From positions 86,231 to 150,230 of the forward strand of contig JBGRQA010000013.1 of assembly GCA_041725895.1 (NCBI GenBank): a stretch of 64,000 nucleotides of DNA, given 5' to 3'. The stretch is from JBGRQA01 sp041725895 (lineage in GTDB: Bacteria > Bacteroidota > Bacteroidia > Bacteroidales > Marinifilaceae). The notes beneath the pieces are model-generated. The model searched no databases. It was not told the origin of the DNA and saw nothing but the letters and a program-made list of their open reading frames with translations. The position numbers were made by a program, and so were the translations under genes. Numbering within the stretch: the stretch's first letter is position 1; every line of letters begins with the position of its first letter. Below, in pieces: positions 1 through 7,971 of the stretch.

Positions 1-908
1 AATTGTTGGGTGTTCATCACTTGGTAAGCATCAAAGCTTTGTTGCAGACGGATCCAAGGTTAGTGGATCTGTTTGAAAATATAAAGGCCGGAGAAACACG
101 TATATTCAAAACGACTCTTAAGCAGAAAAGTTTGCATTTGGCGATCTCCTGCGCTTCTATCAAATTTGAGGAGGAGGAATGGAAATTGCTCTCTTTTGCC
201 GATATTAAGAATGAGGTGGATGCTACCGAGTTGGAGTCATGGCAGCGTTTGATCAGTGTTTTGACTCACGAAATCATGAATTCCGTGGCTCCCGTAACTT
301 CTCTTTCGGAAACTTTGGTCCGAAGTTACAACCGAATTGAAGCTGGGGCGGTTATTTCCGAGAAAACTTTGTTGAAAACCCGCACCGGCCTACGTGTGAT
401 TCAGGAGCAAGGAGAAGGTCTGATGCATTTCGTAGGGAATTACCGGCAGTTGACTCGAATTCCCAAACCAATTCTTAAGCCGGTTGAAGTGCAACATCTG
501 TTCGAACATGTAAAAACCTTACTAGCTCTGGATGAGGATGAGCGCATAACTTATGATTTTTCGATGATTGAGGAGAATCTTCAGATTGTTGTGGATGAGA
601 AGCTTCTAATGCAGGTTTTGCTTAACCTGGTTCAGAATGCCCAGCATGCTATATCCCATCAGGGAACCATAAAATTGAAAGCTACACGTAATGCAATGGG
701 ACTATCCCAAATTATCATCGAAGACAATGGTGCAGGAATAAAGGAGGAAGATATGAAGAATATTTTTGTGCCTTTTTTCACTACCCGGGAGAAAGGTTCT
801 GGAATCGGATTAAGTATTGCTCGACAAATCATGCGACTGCATTACGGAAAGATTCGGATCGAGTCGGTATATGGAGTCGGTACCAAAGTGGAACTTTCCT
901 TTGCTTAA
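1..908 (+). CDS. Sensor histidine kinase, C-terminal part (5' end outside window)
   Basis: The frame is open from the window edge, so the true start and any N-terminal sensor or PAS region lie upstream. Of the 301 residues visible, about 80-150 form the dimerisation/phosphoacceptor helix pair, with His89 in an LTHEIMNS H-box. The rest is an HATPase_c domain with an N-box (NLVQNAQHAI, near 208-217), a G1 box (DNGAG, 241-245) and a G2 box (GSGIGL, 265-270). These are all the motifs needed for autophosphorylation. The H-box type, with Asn after HEIM, resembles the NtrB/PAS-type kinases that in Bacteroidota usually sit beside an NtrC-like regulator. Such a regulator would have to lie upstream, because none follows. 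The signal sensed cannot be told. Confidence 0.9.
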   Translation, partial: LLGVHHLVSIKALLQTDPRLVDLFENIKAGETRIFKTTLKQKSLHLAISCASIKFEEEEWKLLSFADIKNEVDATELESWQRLISVLTHEIMNSVAPVTSLSETLVRSYNRIEAGAVISEKTLLKTRTGLRVIQEQGEGLMHFVGNYRQLTRIPKPILKPVEVQHLFEHVKTLLALDEDERITYDFSMIEENLQIVVDEKLLMQVLLNLVQNAQHAISHQGTIKLKATRNAMGLSQIIIEDNGAGIKEEDMKNIFVPFFTTREKGSGIGLSIARQIMRLHYGKIRIESVYGVGTKVELSFA

Positions 909-1239
909 TAAATAGTAGATATTGATTGTTCTATTTGAAATTCTATTTCCTCAATAAGACTTTAAAGGCATCGTTTTTTACCTGTTTTTTAGGGGAGGGA
1001 GTGGTACCTTGTAAATAGTGGACCTTTTCATTTTCTGTTCGATTAATTTTGGGTTTACGATACTTTACATTTATCAATAAGAATTCAACGGTAGGAACTT
1101 AAATTTATGGAAAAATTTGTGTGGTGAGAGTTATCAACAATAGAAGTTCAGCTATTATAGGGGCTTGCTTCCTTTTGGTCTCTTTGTTTGTTAATAACTC
1201 TAATTTACCTATCGGTTTTTTATCCCTAATATTGTAATG
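909..1239. other. Intergenic region before the cobalamin riboswitch
   Basis: No convincing ORF was seen in these 331 bases. The stretch is AT-rich and must hold the promoter of the riboswitch-nrdD transcript. TTTG near 1174-1177 and TAATTTAC near 1201-1208 loosely resemble Bacteroidota -33 and -7 boxes at about the right spacing. The match is imperfect and is offered only as a candidate. No terminator was recognised after the kinase gene. Confidence 0.4.
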
Positions 1240-1410
1240 AATTATGGGTTCCAGTTGGAATAATAGGGAATCAGGTGATCCAATCTATTGGAAAATCCTG
1301 AGCTGTCCCCGCAGCTGTAAGTCCTTTACTGTTTAAAGTTTATCTGCCACTGTTCTTATGGAATGGGAAGGCACTTTAAAACGGACAAAGCCAGAAGACC
1401 TGCCTGTAAG
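1240..1410 (+). ncRNA. Cobalamin (B12) riboswitch
   Basis: The leader carries the conserved core of the cobalamin aptamer in the right order. GGGAA is followed by GGTG and AATCC (1265-1299). Next comes GAGCTGTCCCCGCAGCTGTAAG, at 1299-1321, the counterpart of the usual CCCGCNNCTGTAA element. A GCCACTG B12-box-like segment lies near 1346-1352, and GCCAGAAGACCTGCCT closes the aptamer at 1390-1404. It ends about 115 bases before the nrdD start. B12 riboswitches normally switch expression off when adenosylcobalamin is plentiful. Control of a B12-independent ribonucleotide reductase makes sense if the genome also has a B12-dependent class II enzyme. Aptamer boundaries are approximate. Confidence 0.9.
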
Positions 1411-1418
1411 GATAATTC

Positions 1419-1498
1419 GTAGCTTTCGGGAGAAAAGCAAGGAGTTGAGGGATCACTATGCAGTGGTTTGTCTTGTTCTGTCTTTCCTCTAAAGCTAC
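1419..1498 (+). promoter_or_regulatory. Probable riboswitch expression-platform hairpin
   Basis: GTAGCTTT at 1419-1426 is exactly complementary to AAAGCTAC at 1491-1498. The adjoining segments also pair partly (CGGGAGAAAAG with CTTTCCTCT), and a small inner CACT/AGTG hairpin lies near 1464-1475. The structure lies between the aptamer and the nrdD start at 1528. No run of T follows it, so control of translation or of an alternative fold is more likely than simple intrinsic termination. The pairing is seen in the sequence; the regulatory role is inferred. Confidence 0.55.
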
Positions 1499-1527
1499 CG
1501 TGTTTTCAAAATTAAAACCGCTAGAAA

Positions 1528-3663
1528 ATGAAAAACAATGGTAGTGTAACGATTCAGCAAATCCGTAAAAGAAATGGAAAGTTGGTCGCTTTCGATCCTC
1601 AGAAAATACAAAATGTAATATCAAAAGCCTTCATGGCAGTTGGAGTACAAAATGACGAATTACCGGGGGAGTGTGTGCAATTGGTATTGGATAGCCTCAA
1701 AGGTATAAATATTCCAACAGTTGAAGAGGTGCAGGATTTGGTGGAGCGAAGTCTGTTTGCTAAAAATCAGTTTGATGCTTTAAAGGCTTTTATTCTTTAC
1801 CGTAAGCAGCACGAATCGGTAAGAAAAACAGGGGAGCTTTTTTCCAACCTGAATTTAGTGGAAGATTACCTGGACCTGCAGGATTGGCGGGTGAAGGAGA
1901 GTGCCAATTCCTCCTATTCACTTCAGGGCTTGAACCAACATATTTCAACCATTGTTAGTTCCCAGTATTGGACCAACAAAATCTATCCGAAAGAGATTGG
2001 GGATGCCCATAAGAAAGGAGCTCTTCATATTCACGATTTGGGATTCCTGAGTGTTTACTGTGTGGGCTGGGATCTGCAGGACCTTTTGCTAACAGGTTTC
2101 AAGGGAGCCACCGGTAAATTGGTGAGCAAACCGGCTAAGCACTTCAGAACAATACTGGGGCAAATTGTGAATTTCTTCTATACCATGCAGGGGGAAGCTG
2201 CAGGAGCCCAGGCTTTCTCCAATTTCGACACCTATCTTGCTCCATTTATTCGTTACGATCAACTGGATCGGAAACAGGTAAAGCAAGCTTTGCAGGAATT
2301 CATGTTTAACATGAATGTTCCTACACGAGTGGGCTTTCAAACTCCTTTTACCAATATTACCATGGATTTGGTAATTCCGTCCTTTATGAAAGATCAGCCT
2401 GTTATTATTGGCGGAGAAATGCAGGAGAGCACCTACGGAGATTTTCAGGAGGAGCTGGAACTTTTCAATGCCGTATTTGCTGAAGTAATCGCAGAAGGTG
2501 ATGCCAATGGCAGTGTTTTTTCCTTCCCAATTCCAACCTATAACATAACGCCCGATTTTGATTGGAACAACCCCAATTATGAGAAAATTTGGGAAATCAC
2601 CGCAAAGTATGGTATTCCCTATTTTTCCAACTTTGTAAATTCAGAACTGTCTCCCGACGATGTGCGAAGTATGTGTTGTCGATTGCGATTGGACAAACGT
2701 GAACTGGCACATAGAGGCGGAGGTTTGTTTGGAGCGAATCCATTGACCGGATCGGTTGGAGTGGTAACCATCAATTTGCCGCGATTGGGCTACGAGGCCA
2801 GCAATGAAGAGGAGTTCTTCAAGCGTTTGGCTCGATTGATGGAAATCGGGAAGAACAGTTTGGAGATCAAACGAAAAGTGATTGAAACTTTCACCGAAAA
2901 AGGATTGTTCCCTTACTCCAGTTTCTACCTGCGCCATTTGAAGAAGAAGAACGGAAAATTCTGGCAGAATCACTTCTCTACCATTGGTCTGGTGGGGATG
3001 AACGAGTGTTGTCTGAACTTTTTGGGAGAGGATTTGGTTTCGAAAAATGGCCATGCCTTTGCTTTGAAGGTGCTGCAATTTATGCGAAGCAAGCTGGAAG
3101 AGTTCCAGGAAGAAACAGGGAATATCTACAACCTGGAAGCAACTCCTGCAGAGGGAACTTCCTATCGTCTGGCTCGTTTGGATACCAAAATGTATGAGGA
3201 TATCAAGGTGGCCAATCCCCAAAGTGTGAAAGAAGGGGCAGCTCCCTACTATACCAATTCCTCACAGCTTCCGGTTTATTTTACCGATGATCTGTTTGAG
3301 GCTCTGGAACTGCAGGATGATTTGCAAACCCAATACACAGGGGGAACGGTTTTCCATACTTTTATCGGGGAGAAGCAACTGCCTGTTGATTCGGTAAAAG
3401 CATTGATTCAAAAAGTAACAGCGAATTACCATTTGCCCTATATAACACTTTCGCCGACCTTCAGTATTTGTCCCGAACACGGTTACATTTACGGAGAGCA
3501 TCCAATGTGTCCCAAATGCGCTGAGCAAGGCAGGGAAACCAAATGCGAAGTTTTTTCACGTATCGTTGGCTACCTTCGTCCTGTGGATCAGTGGAACGAT
3601 GGAAAACGCCAGGAATTCTGCGAACGAAAACTGTTTGATAAGCGAATTCTGGAGACGAAATAG
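1528..3663 (+). CDS. nrdD: Anaerobic (class III) ribonucleoside-triphosphate reductase
   Basis: The protein reduces ribonucleoside triphosphates to deoxyribonucleotides in anoxic cells, using a glycyl radical installed by NrdG. It has 711 residues, a normal length for the family. An N-terminal ATP-cone (about 6-95) begins with the typical IRKRNGKLVAFDPQKI segment and senses ATP/dATP. The catalytic barrel follows. Near the C terminus a zinc site of the CPEH...CPKC type precedes the glycyl-radical loop IVGYLRPVDQW, which puts the radical at about Gly681. The ATG at 1528 immediately precedes the ATP-cone and lies about 115 bases after the riboswitch aptamer. nrdG follows after 186 bases, consistent with joint B12 control. 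Confidence 0.97.
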   Translation: MKNNGSVTIQQIRKRNGKLVAFDPQKIQNVISKAFMAVGVQNDELPGECVQLVLDSLKGINIPTVEEVQDLVERSLFAKNQFDALKAFILYRKQHESVRKTGELFSNLNLVEDYLDLQDWRVKESANSSYSLQGLNQHISTIVSSQYWTNKIYPKEIGDAHKKGALHIHDLGFLSVYCVGWDLQDLLLTGFKGATGKLVSKPAKHFRTILGQIVNFFYTMQGEAAGAQAFSNFDTYLAPFIRYDQLDRKQVKQALQEFMFNMNVPTRVGFQTPFTNITMDLVIPSFMKDQPVIIGGEMQESTYGDFQEELELFNAVFAEVIAEGDANGSVFSFPIPTYNITPDFDWNNPNYEKIWEITAKYGIPYFSNFVNSELSPDDVRSMCCRLRLDKRELAHRGGGLFGANPLTGSVGVVTINLPRLGYEASNEEEFFKRLARLMEIGKNSLEIKRKVIETFTEKGLFPYSSFYLRHLKKKNGKFWQNHFSTIGLVGMNECCLNFLGEDLVSKNGHAFALKVLQFMRSKLEEFQEETGNIYNLEATPAEGTSYRLARLDTKMYEDIKVANPQSVKEGAAPYYTNSSQLPVYFTDDLFEALELQDDLQTQYTGGTVFHTFIGEKQLPVDSVKALIQKVTANYHLPYITLSPTFSICPEHGYIYGEHPMCPKCAEQGRETKCEVFSRIVGYLRPVDQWNDGKRQEFCERKLFDKRILETK

Positions 3664-3723
3664 ACCAACTATTGGTATTTGGCTATTGGTCCCGTAGGGA
3701 TACGGAGGATAATATTCTAGTAA

Positions 3724-3795
3724 AATACCACAGAGGGGCACAAAGTACATCACGGAGTATCACAAAGTATTCTTAGTGTTCCTTCGTGGTGAAAT
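3724..3795. repeat. Imperfect inverted repeat between nrdD and nrdG
   Basis: ACCACAGAGGGGCACAAAG near 3728 is largely complementary to CTTAGTGTTCCTTCGTGGT near 3771-3790. Between them lies another CACGGAG/CACAAAG phrase. Repeats of this style (CACAGAG...CACAAAG) are a familiar kind of non-coding intergenic repeat in Bacteroidota. It may act as an RNA hairpin in the nrdDG message, but no function is shown. Confidence 0.5.
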
Positions 3796-3849
3796 TTTTT
3801 AGTCTTGGAAATTCTTGTTACTAATTTCTTGCTACTAACAACTTAACTT

Positions 3850-4557
3850 ATGCTAATTTCAGGTTTCATTAAGAATAGTTTGATTGACTTTCCGGGAAAG
3901 ATTTCCTCCGTAATTTTTACCCAGGGTTGCAATTTGCGCTGTAAATTTTGCCACAACTACGAGCTCATCCCTCGCGGTCTGCAGGAGGAGGATGTTTTTC
4001 TGGAGGTGGAAGTGCTGCAGTATTTGGAACGAAGTAGACGATTGATCGACGCCCTTGTAATAACCGGGGGAGAACCCTGTCTTCAGCCCGATCTGGTGCA
4101 ATTCATCCGCAAGGTGAAGGACATGGGCCTGAAGGTGAAACTGGATACCAATGGTACCGATCCGGGCAAATTGGAATACCTGTTGGAGCAGAATCTTGTA
4201 GATTACGTGGCCATGGATGTGAAGGCTCCCTTGGATTTAATGGCCTATCGCAAATTGGTGGGCGATCAGTTCTCCCGAAATGCAATGGCAAGGGTAAAGG
4301 CCTCCATTGAATTGATTAAGAACTCAGAAATCCCCTATGAATTCCGCACCACCCTGATACGCGAATGTCATCCCCAAGAGCACATTCGTACCATTTGCAA
4401 TCAGCTGAAAGGGGCCCGAAAATATACCCTCCAGCAGTTTGCTCCTGAAAAGGTATTGGATCAATCCTTTGCCCTCTATTCAGGCTATGATTGCTCAGAC
4501 CTGGAAGAGCTAAAGAGTCAGGATGCCGATTTGATTGAGGAAATCCATATCATTTAA
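3850..4557 (+). CDS. nrdG: Anaerobic ribonucleotide reductase-activating protein (radical SAM)
   Basis: This enzyme uses a [4Fe-4S] cluster and S-adenosylmethionine to generate the glycyl radical on NrdD. The cluster motif CNLRCKFC (Cys27, Cys31, Cys34) lies close to the N terminus after the common IDFPGKISSVIFTQG lead-in. A GGEP motif near residue 75 is the usual SAM-contacting segment. The protein has 235 residues, so it belongs to the longer NrdG type of obligate anaerobes rather than the roughly 155-residue enterobacterial form. It directly follows nrdD on the same strand and is closed by a good terminator at 4602-4634. Confidence 0.95.
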   Translation: MLISGFIKNSLIDFPGKISSVIFTQGCNLRCKFCHNYELIPRGLQEEDVFLEVEVLQYLERSRRLIDALVITGGEPCLQPDLVQFIRKVKDMGLKVKLDTNGTDPGKLEYLLEQNLVDYVAMDVKAPLDLMAYRKLVGDQFSRNAMARVKASIELIKNSEIPYEFRTTLIRECHPQEHIRTICNQLKGARKYTLQQFAPEKVLDQSFALYSGYDCSDLEELKSQDADLIEEIHII

Positions 4558-4601
4558 AATATAGTCTGTTCCCAATTTCATTGCTACCGAATGAAAGACT
4601 A

Positions 4602-4634
4602 AAGCCACTAAGATTTTTCTTGGTGGTTTTTTAT
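4602..4634 (+). terminator. Intrinsic terminator after nrdG
   Basis: AAGCCACTAAG and CTTGGTGGTTT form an 11-pair stem (with G-T pairs) around a short T-rich loop, followed by a run of T. It lies about 45 bases past the nrdG stop. Confidence 0.8.
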
Positions 4635-4801
4635 ATTTTCTAATTCTTGGGATAACCTTACCTAAATTTTTTCCTTACCCACTTCTGGAAATAAGAGTCA
4701 TAACTCTTATTATTCCTACCTAGCAATTCCACCTAAGTAATCCGATCAGCGAACTAGCTCTTGTAAAGAAAAAGATAAAAAAATCCAAAAATATTCAATC
4801 T

Positions 4802-4817
4802 TGTAACATAGGTTACA
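4802..4817 (+). promoter_or_regulatory. CRP/FNR-family operator upstream of hcp (HcpR-like)
   Basis: TGTAAC-ATAG-GTTACA is a perfect 6-4-6 inverted repeat of the kind bound by CRP/FNR-family regulators. In Bacteroidota the nitrosative-stress regulator HcpR controls hcp. Its centre lies about 33 bases upstream of a CATCTTTG -7 box (4839-4846), so it would sit near -41.5 of the expected transcription start, the classic class II activator position. Symmetry and spacing are seen in the sequence; the identity of the regulator is inferred. Confidence 0.7.
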
Positions 4818-4838
4818 CTTTTTCCCCTTCACTTGTCT

Positions 4839-4846
4839 CATCTTTG
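4839..4846 (+). promoter_or_regulatory. Candidate -7 promoter element of hcp
   Basis: CATCTTTG matches the Bacteroidota -7 consensus TAnnTTTG at all but the first base. No clear -33 TTTG is present where expected. The CRP/FNR-type palindrome occupies that position, as is common for activator-dependent promoters. The leader to the hcp start would be about 140 bases long. Confidence 0.5.
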
Positions 4847-4994
4847 TGGTATCGAAAGGCGAGAAGTATTCAAAATGATGTACTTCAAAAAATATCACAA
4901 GTTCGATTTTTTACTGGACATTGATTTTTAGTCTTCGTAACTTAAGTAGAATTATAGAAAACACCAGGAATAAATAATACTAAAAATTGAAACT

Positions 4995-6641
4995 ATGAGC
5001 ATGTTTTGTTATCAATGTCAGGAAGCCTCTAAGGGCGTAGGATGTACCATCAAAGGAGTATGTGGTAAGACCGATGAGGTTGCCAACATTCAGGATCTGT
5101 TGATGTATGTATTGAAAGGAATCTCTGTATACAGCACCAAGGCTCGTGAGGCCGGTATTGAGAACGAGAAAGTGAATCACTTTGTGATGAACGGATTGTT
5201 CATGACCATTACCAATGCCAACTTCGATAAAGCCAAATTCGTTGAAACAATTCGTGAAGGTTTGAAGCTTCGTGAGGAGATCAGGAAGCAAGCCGAGGAT
5301 GCGGGAGTCGTATTCGGTGAGGTTCACCACTCTGCAACCTGGTTCGCCGACAGCGAGAATGATTTTGATGCAAAAGCACGCGTAGTTGGGATTCTGACCA
5401 CTCAAAACGAAGATGTTCGTTCCTTGAGAGAGTTGATGATCTATGGTTTGAAAGGTTTTGCTGCTTACACAGAGCACGCTGTAAACCTGGGGACAGAGAA
5501 GCCGGAACTGTATGCCTACATGCAAAAGGCTCTTGTTTCTACCCTTGATGATACTCTTTCTGTTGATGAGTTGGTTGCCAACGTAATGGAGTGTGGTAAG
5601 TATGGTGTAGATGCTATGGCCACCCTGGACGCTGCCAACACTTCCAGCTATGGGAATCCCGAAATCACTTCCGTGAACATTGGTGTGAGCGACAAGCCAG
5701 GTATCCTGATCTCCGGTCACGATTTGAAGGACATGGAAGAGCTGTTGAAGCAAACCGAAGGAACCGGAGTGGATGTATACACTCACTCAGAGATGTTGCC
5801 AGCCAACTACTATCCAGCATTTAAGAAATACAAGCACTTTGTAGGAAACTACGGTAATGCATGGTGGAAGCAGAACGAGGAGTTCGAGACTTTCAACGGA
5901 CCTATTTTGTTCACCACCAACTGTATTGTTCCTCCAAAGGGTAACGTTACCTTTAAGGATAAGGTTTTCACAACCGGTGCTTCCGGATTCCCCGGATACA
6001 AGCACATTGAGAAGGATGCCAACGGCAAGAAGGACTTCTCTGAAATCATTGAGTTGGCCAAGACTTGTGCTGTTCCAACCGAGATTGAAACTGGAGAGAT
6101 CGTTGGCGGATTTGCACACAACCAAGTACTGCAATTGGCCGATAAGGTTGTTGATGCAGTGAAATCAGGTGCTATCCGTAAGTTCTTTGTAATGGCCGGA
6201 TGTGACGGTAGAATGAAGGATCGTAACTACTACACCGAATTTGCTGAGAAGTTGCCACAAGATACTGTAATCTTGACTGCAGGTTGTGCCAAGTACCGTT
6301 ACAACAAGCTGCCTTTGGGTGACATCGGTGGAATTCCAAGAGTTCTGGATGCAGGTCAGTGTAACGACTCCTACTCATTGGCAGTAATTGCTCTGAAACT
6401 GAAAGAGGTATTCGAACTGAACGATATCAATGAGTTGCCAATAGCATACAACATTGCATGGTACGAGCAAAAGGCCGTAATTGTACTATTGGCTCTGCTT
6501 CACCTGGGTGTGAAGAACATTCACTTAGGACCTACATTGCCAGCTTTCCTGTCACCTAATGTAGCTAAGGTATTGGTAGAGACTTTCGGAATTGCTCCAA
6601 TCGGAACTGTAGATGAAGATATGGAATTGTTCCTAAACTAA
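4995..6641 (+). CDS. hcp: Hydroxylamine reductase (hybrid-cluster protein)
   Basis: This protein of 548 residues has the hallmark N terminus MSMFCYQCQE. Cys5, Cys8, Cys17 and Cys23 (Cx2Cx8Cx5C) bind the first FeS cluster with the spacing found in strict-anaerobe Hcp proteins. Further Cys-containing segments in the C-terminal half (AGCDGR, TAGCAKYR, AGQCNDSYS) supply the hybrid 4Fe-2S-2O cluster. Hcp reduces hydroxylamine in vitro. In cells it is now mostly seen as a nitric-oxide reductase or S-nitrosylase protecting from nitrosative stress. The gene is transcribed alone between its own operator and a strong terminator. Its codon use looks smoother and less AT-biased than that of nearby genes, as expected for high expression. 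Confidence 0.97.
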   Translation: MSMFCYQCQEASKGVGCTIKGVCGKTDEVANIQDLLMYVLKGISVYSTKAREAGIENEKVNHFVMNGLFMTITNANFDKAKFVETIREGLKLREEIRKQAEDAGVVFGEVHHSATWFADSENDFDAKARVVGILTTQNEDVRSLRELMIYGLKGFAAYTEHAVNLGTEKPELYAYMQKALVSTLDDTLSVDELVANVMECGKYGVDAMATLDAANTSSYGNPEITSVNIGVSDKPGILISGHDLKDMEELLKQTEGTGVDVYTHSEMLPANYYPAFKKYKHFVGNYGNAWWKQNEEFETFNGPILFTTNCIVPPKGNVTFKDKVFTTGASGFPGYKHIEKDANGKKDFSEIIELAKTCAVPTEIETGEIVGGFAHNQVLQLADKVVDAVKSGAIRKFFVMAGCDGRMKDRNYYTEFAEKLPQDTVILTAGCAKYRYNKLPLGDIGGIPRVLDAGQCNDSYSLAVIALKLKEVFELNDINELPIAYNIAWYEQKAVIVLLALLHLGVKNIHLGPTLPAFLSPNVAKVLVETFGIAPIGTVDEDMELFLN

Positions 6642-6731
6642 GGATTCGTTTCAAGTGGCAAGTTACAAGTAGCAGGAATAGTTGACACTTGTTTCAAATA
6701 CCTTGAATAACTTATAAGTAACAAATTTATT

Positions 6732-6769
6732 GGGCTCTTTCAGTTGTATTTCTGATTGAGCCCTTTTTT
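6732..6769 (+). terminator. Intrinsic terminator after hcp
   Basis: GGGCTC and GAGCCC close a stem extended by an inner TCAG/CTGA pairing, followed directly by six T. It lies about 90 bases after the hcp stop and just before the cupin start. Confidence 0.85.
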
Positions 6770-6782
6770 AAACCGAATTGAT

Positions 6783-7109
6783 ATGATCCCAGGATTTTTT
6801 AAAGGCAAAGCCTACAATTTCGAAAAAGAAGTGAGTTACGCAGAAGGAGCAGTTGTAAGTAAAACCATTCTGAAGAACGATGCAGGAAATGTTACCCTGT
6901 TTTCCTTCGACAAAGGGCAAGGCTTGAGTGAACATACAGCCCCCTTCGATGCTATTGTTCAGGTTTTGGATGGCAAAGCCGAAATCCAAATTGACGGACA
7001 TCCCAATGTATTGGAAGCAGGAGAGAGCATTATCATGCCGGCCAATATACCTCATGCCCTGGTGGCAGTAGAGCGCTTCAAAATGCAATTGATCATGATC
7101 AAGGGCTAG
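6783..7109 (+). CDS. Small cupin-domain protein
   Basis: The protein has 108 residues from the ATG at 6783. An upstream TTG in the same frame lies inside the hcp terminator and is unlikely to be the start. The sequence is a single cupin barrel. Cupin motif 1 is represented by LSEHTAPFDAIVQVLDG (His51), and motif 2 by AGESIIMPANIPHAL (His91). Small cupins of this type often bind a metal, but only two of the usual ligands are obvious, so a catalytic role cannot be claimed. In Bacteroidota such stand-alone cupins are frequent near redox genes. The gene directly follows hcp but is separated from it by a terminator, so any link is loose. Confidence 0.85.
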   Translation: MIPGFFKGKAYNFEKEVSYAEGAVVSKTILKNDAGNVTLFSFDKGQGLSEHTAPFDAIVQVLDGKAEIQIDGHPNVLEAGESIIMPANIPHALVAVERFKMQLIMIKG

Positions 7110-7144
7110 TGAATCTTTTCGGTTTTGTGGCGTAGGAAAATCCC

Positions 7145-7190
7145 ACGCAAAGGGCGCAATAAATACACGCAAAATTCGCAAAGTCAGAAT
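7145..7190. repeat. CGCAAA-rich intergenic repeat (left flank of GxxExxY gene)
   Basis: Phrases such as ACGCAAAGGGCGCAA, ACACGCAAAA and TTCGCAAAG occur in a row. The same words occur in the opposite orientation at about 7795-7855, on the other side of the GxxExxY pseudogene. The pair forms imperfect inverted flanks. Confidence 0.6.
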
Positions 7191-7257
7191 AGGAGAAAAT
7201 ATAGATATCGGAAAATTTTTTCCAGAGAAGTTAATTGAATAAGTATTTAAAATAAAG

Positions 7258-7635
7258 TTATAACTTATTGACTACTCTATGGATATTGTTTTTGAGAGTT
7301 TTAGTATTGAAGTTGATCAAAAGTCCTAATTTAAGACCGGATAGTTTTAAGTAAGTCAAAAGTTGGGCAAAATGAACAGGAGCCAGATTTTCTACTGCTT
7401 TTATTTCAACAATTACTTTGTTTTCAACTAATAAATCCATTCGATACTCAATTTACTGTTTTACTTTCTTATAGATAAAAGGCATTGGAACTTGATGTTT
7501 TACATTTAATCCAATTTCTTTAAGATCAAACATCAGGGCATTCTCATAGGCCGATTCCAATAAGCCCGGACCAATATTTTTATGGATTTCGATCGCTTTT
7601 CCGATTATTTTGTAAGAAATTTCATTTTCGTGCAT
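7258..7635 (-). pseudogene. GxxExxY protein gene interrupted by an in-frame stop
   Basis: Read on the minus strand, the two halves lie in one frame and together make a typical 125-codon GxxExxY protein. The first half (7635 to 7456) contains the family signature GLLESAY. The second half contains the conserved YRMDLLVENKVIVEIKAVE core. They are separated by a single TAA at codon 61 (7453-7455), where relatives have a coding residue; the surrounding residues run KVKQ-stop-IEYR. This is a single nonsense change, with no frameshift. The second half could restart at the Met codon at 7440. The family has a nuclease-like fold and is common as isolated small genes in Bacteroidota; its function is unknown. 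Confidence 0.85.
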
Positions 7636-7794
7636 TTCAAGAGATTTTGAATATTGGTTTGCAATTTATAAGTTGATTGTCTGATTAAATTATGAAATAA
7701 TTAATTGAATATGAAAAAGAATTCTCTTTGAAAGTTTTTCTTACGCGGTTGCAAAATACATTATCTTAGTTTTTTGTATTGTTAATTGTGACGA

Positions 7795-7855
7795 ATGCTT
7801 TAAATGCTTTGCGGTTTTTGCGTGATTTTTTTTTGCGGATTTTGCGAGGATAAAT
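7795..7855. repeat. CGCAAA-rich intergenic repeat (right flank of GxxExxY gene)
   Basis: The reverse complement reads as successive CTCGCAAAATCCGC, CACGCAAAAACCGC and AAAGCATT phrases, matching the repeat at 7145-7190 in inverted orientation. The rest of the roughly 330-base gap up to 7971 shows no gene. Confidence 0.6.
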
Positions 7856-7971
7856 AACACAATGTAGCAGTAATGTATTTTTTAGTCTTTAAGATCGAAT
7901 TCATTTTAAGAATTGGTCTACCTAGTTAGTATTGTAAACGATTCTTTAAATAACCAAACATATTTTACTTC

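Noticed and set aside
1376..1624. 82-codon minus-strand gene over the riboswitch
   Set aside because: It is antisense to the cobalamin aptamer, the leader and the nrdD start, and has no protein features.
4980..5786. 268-codon minus-strand frame opposite hcp
   Set aside because: It is a shadow of the strongly codon-biased hcp gene, with no domain or start context.
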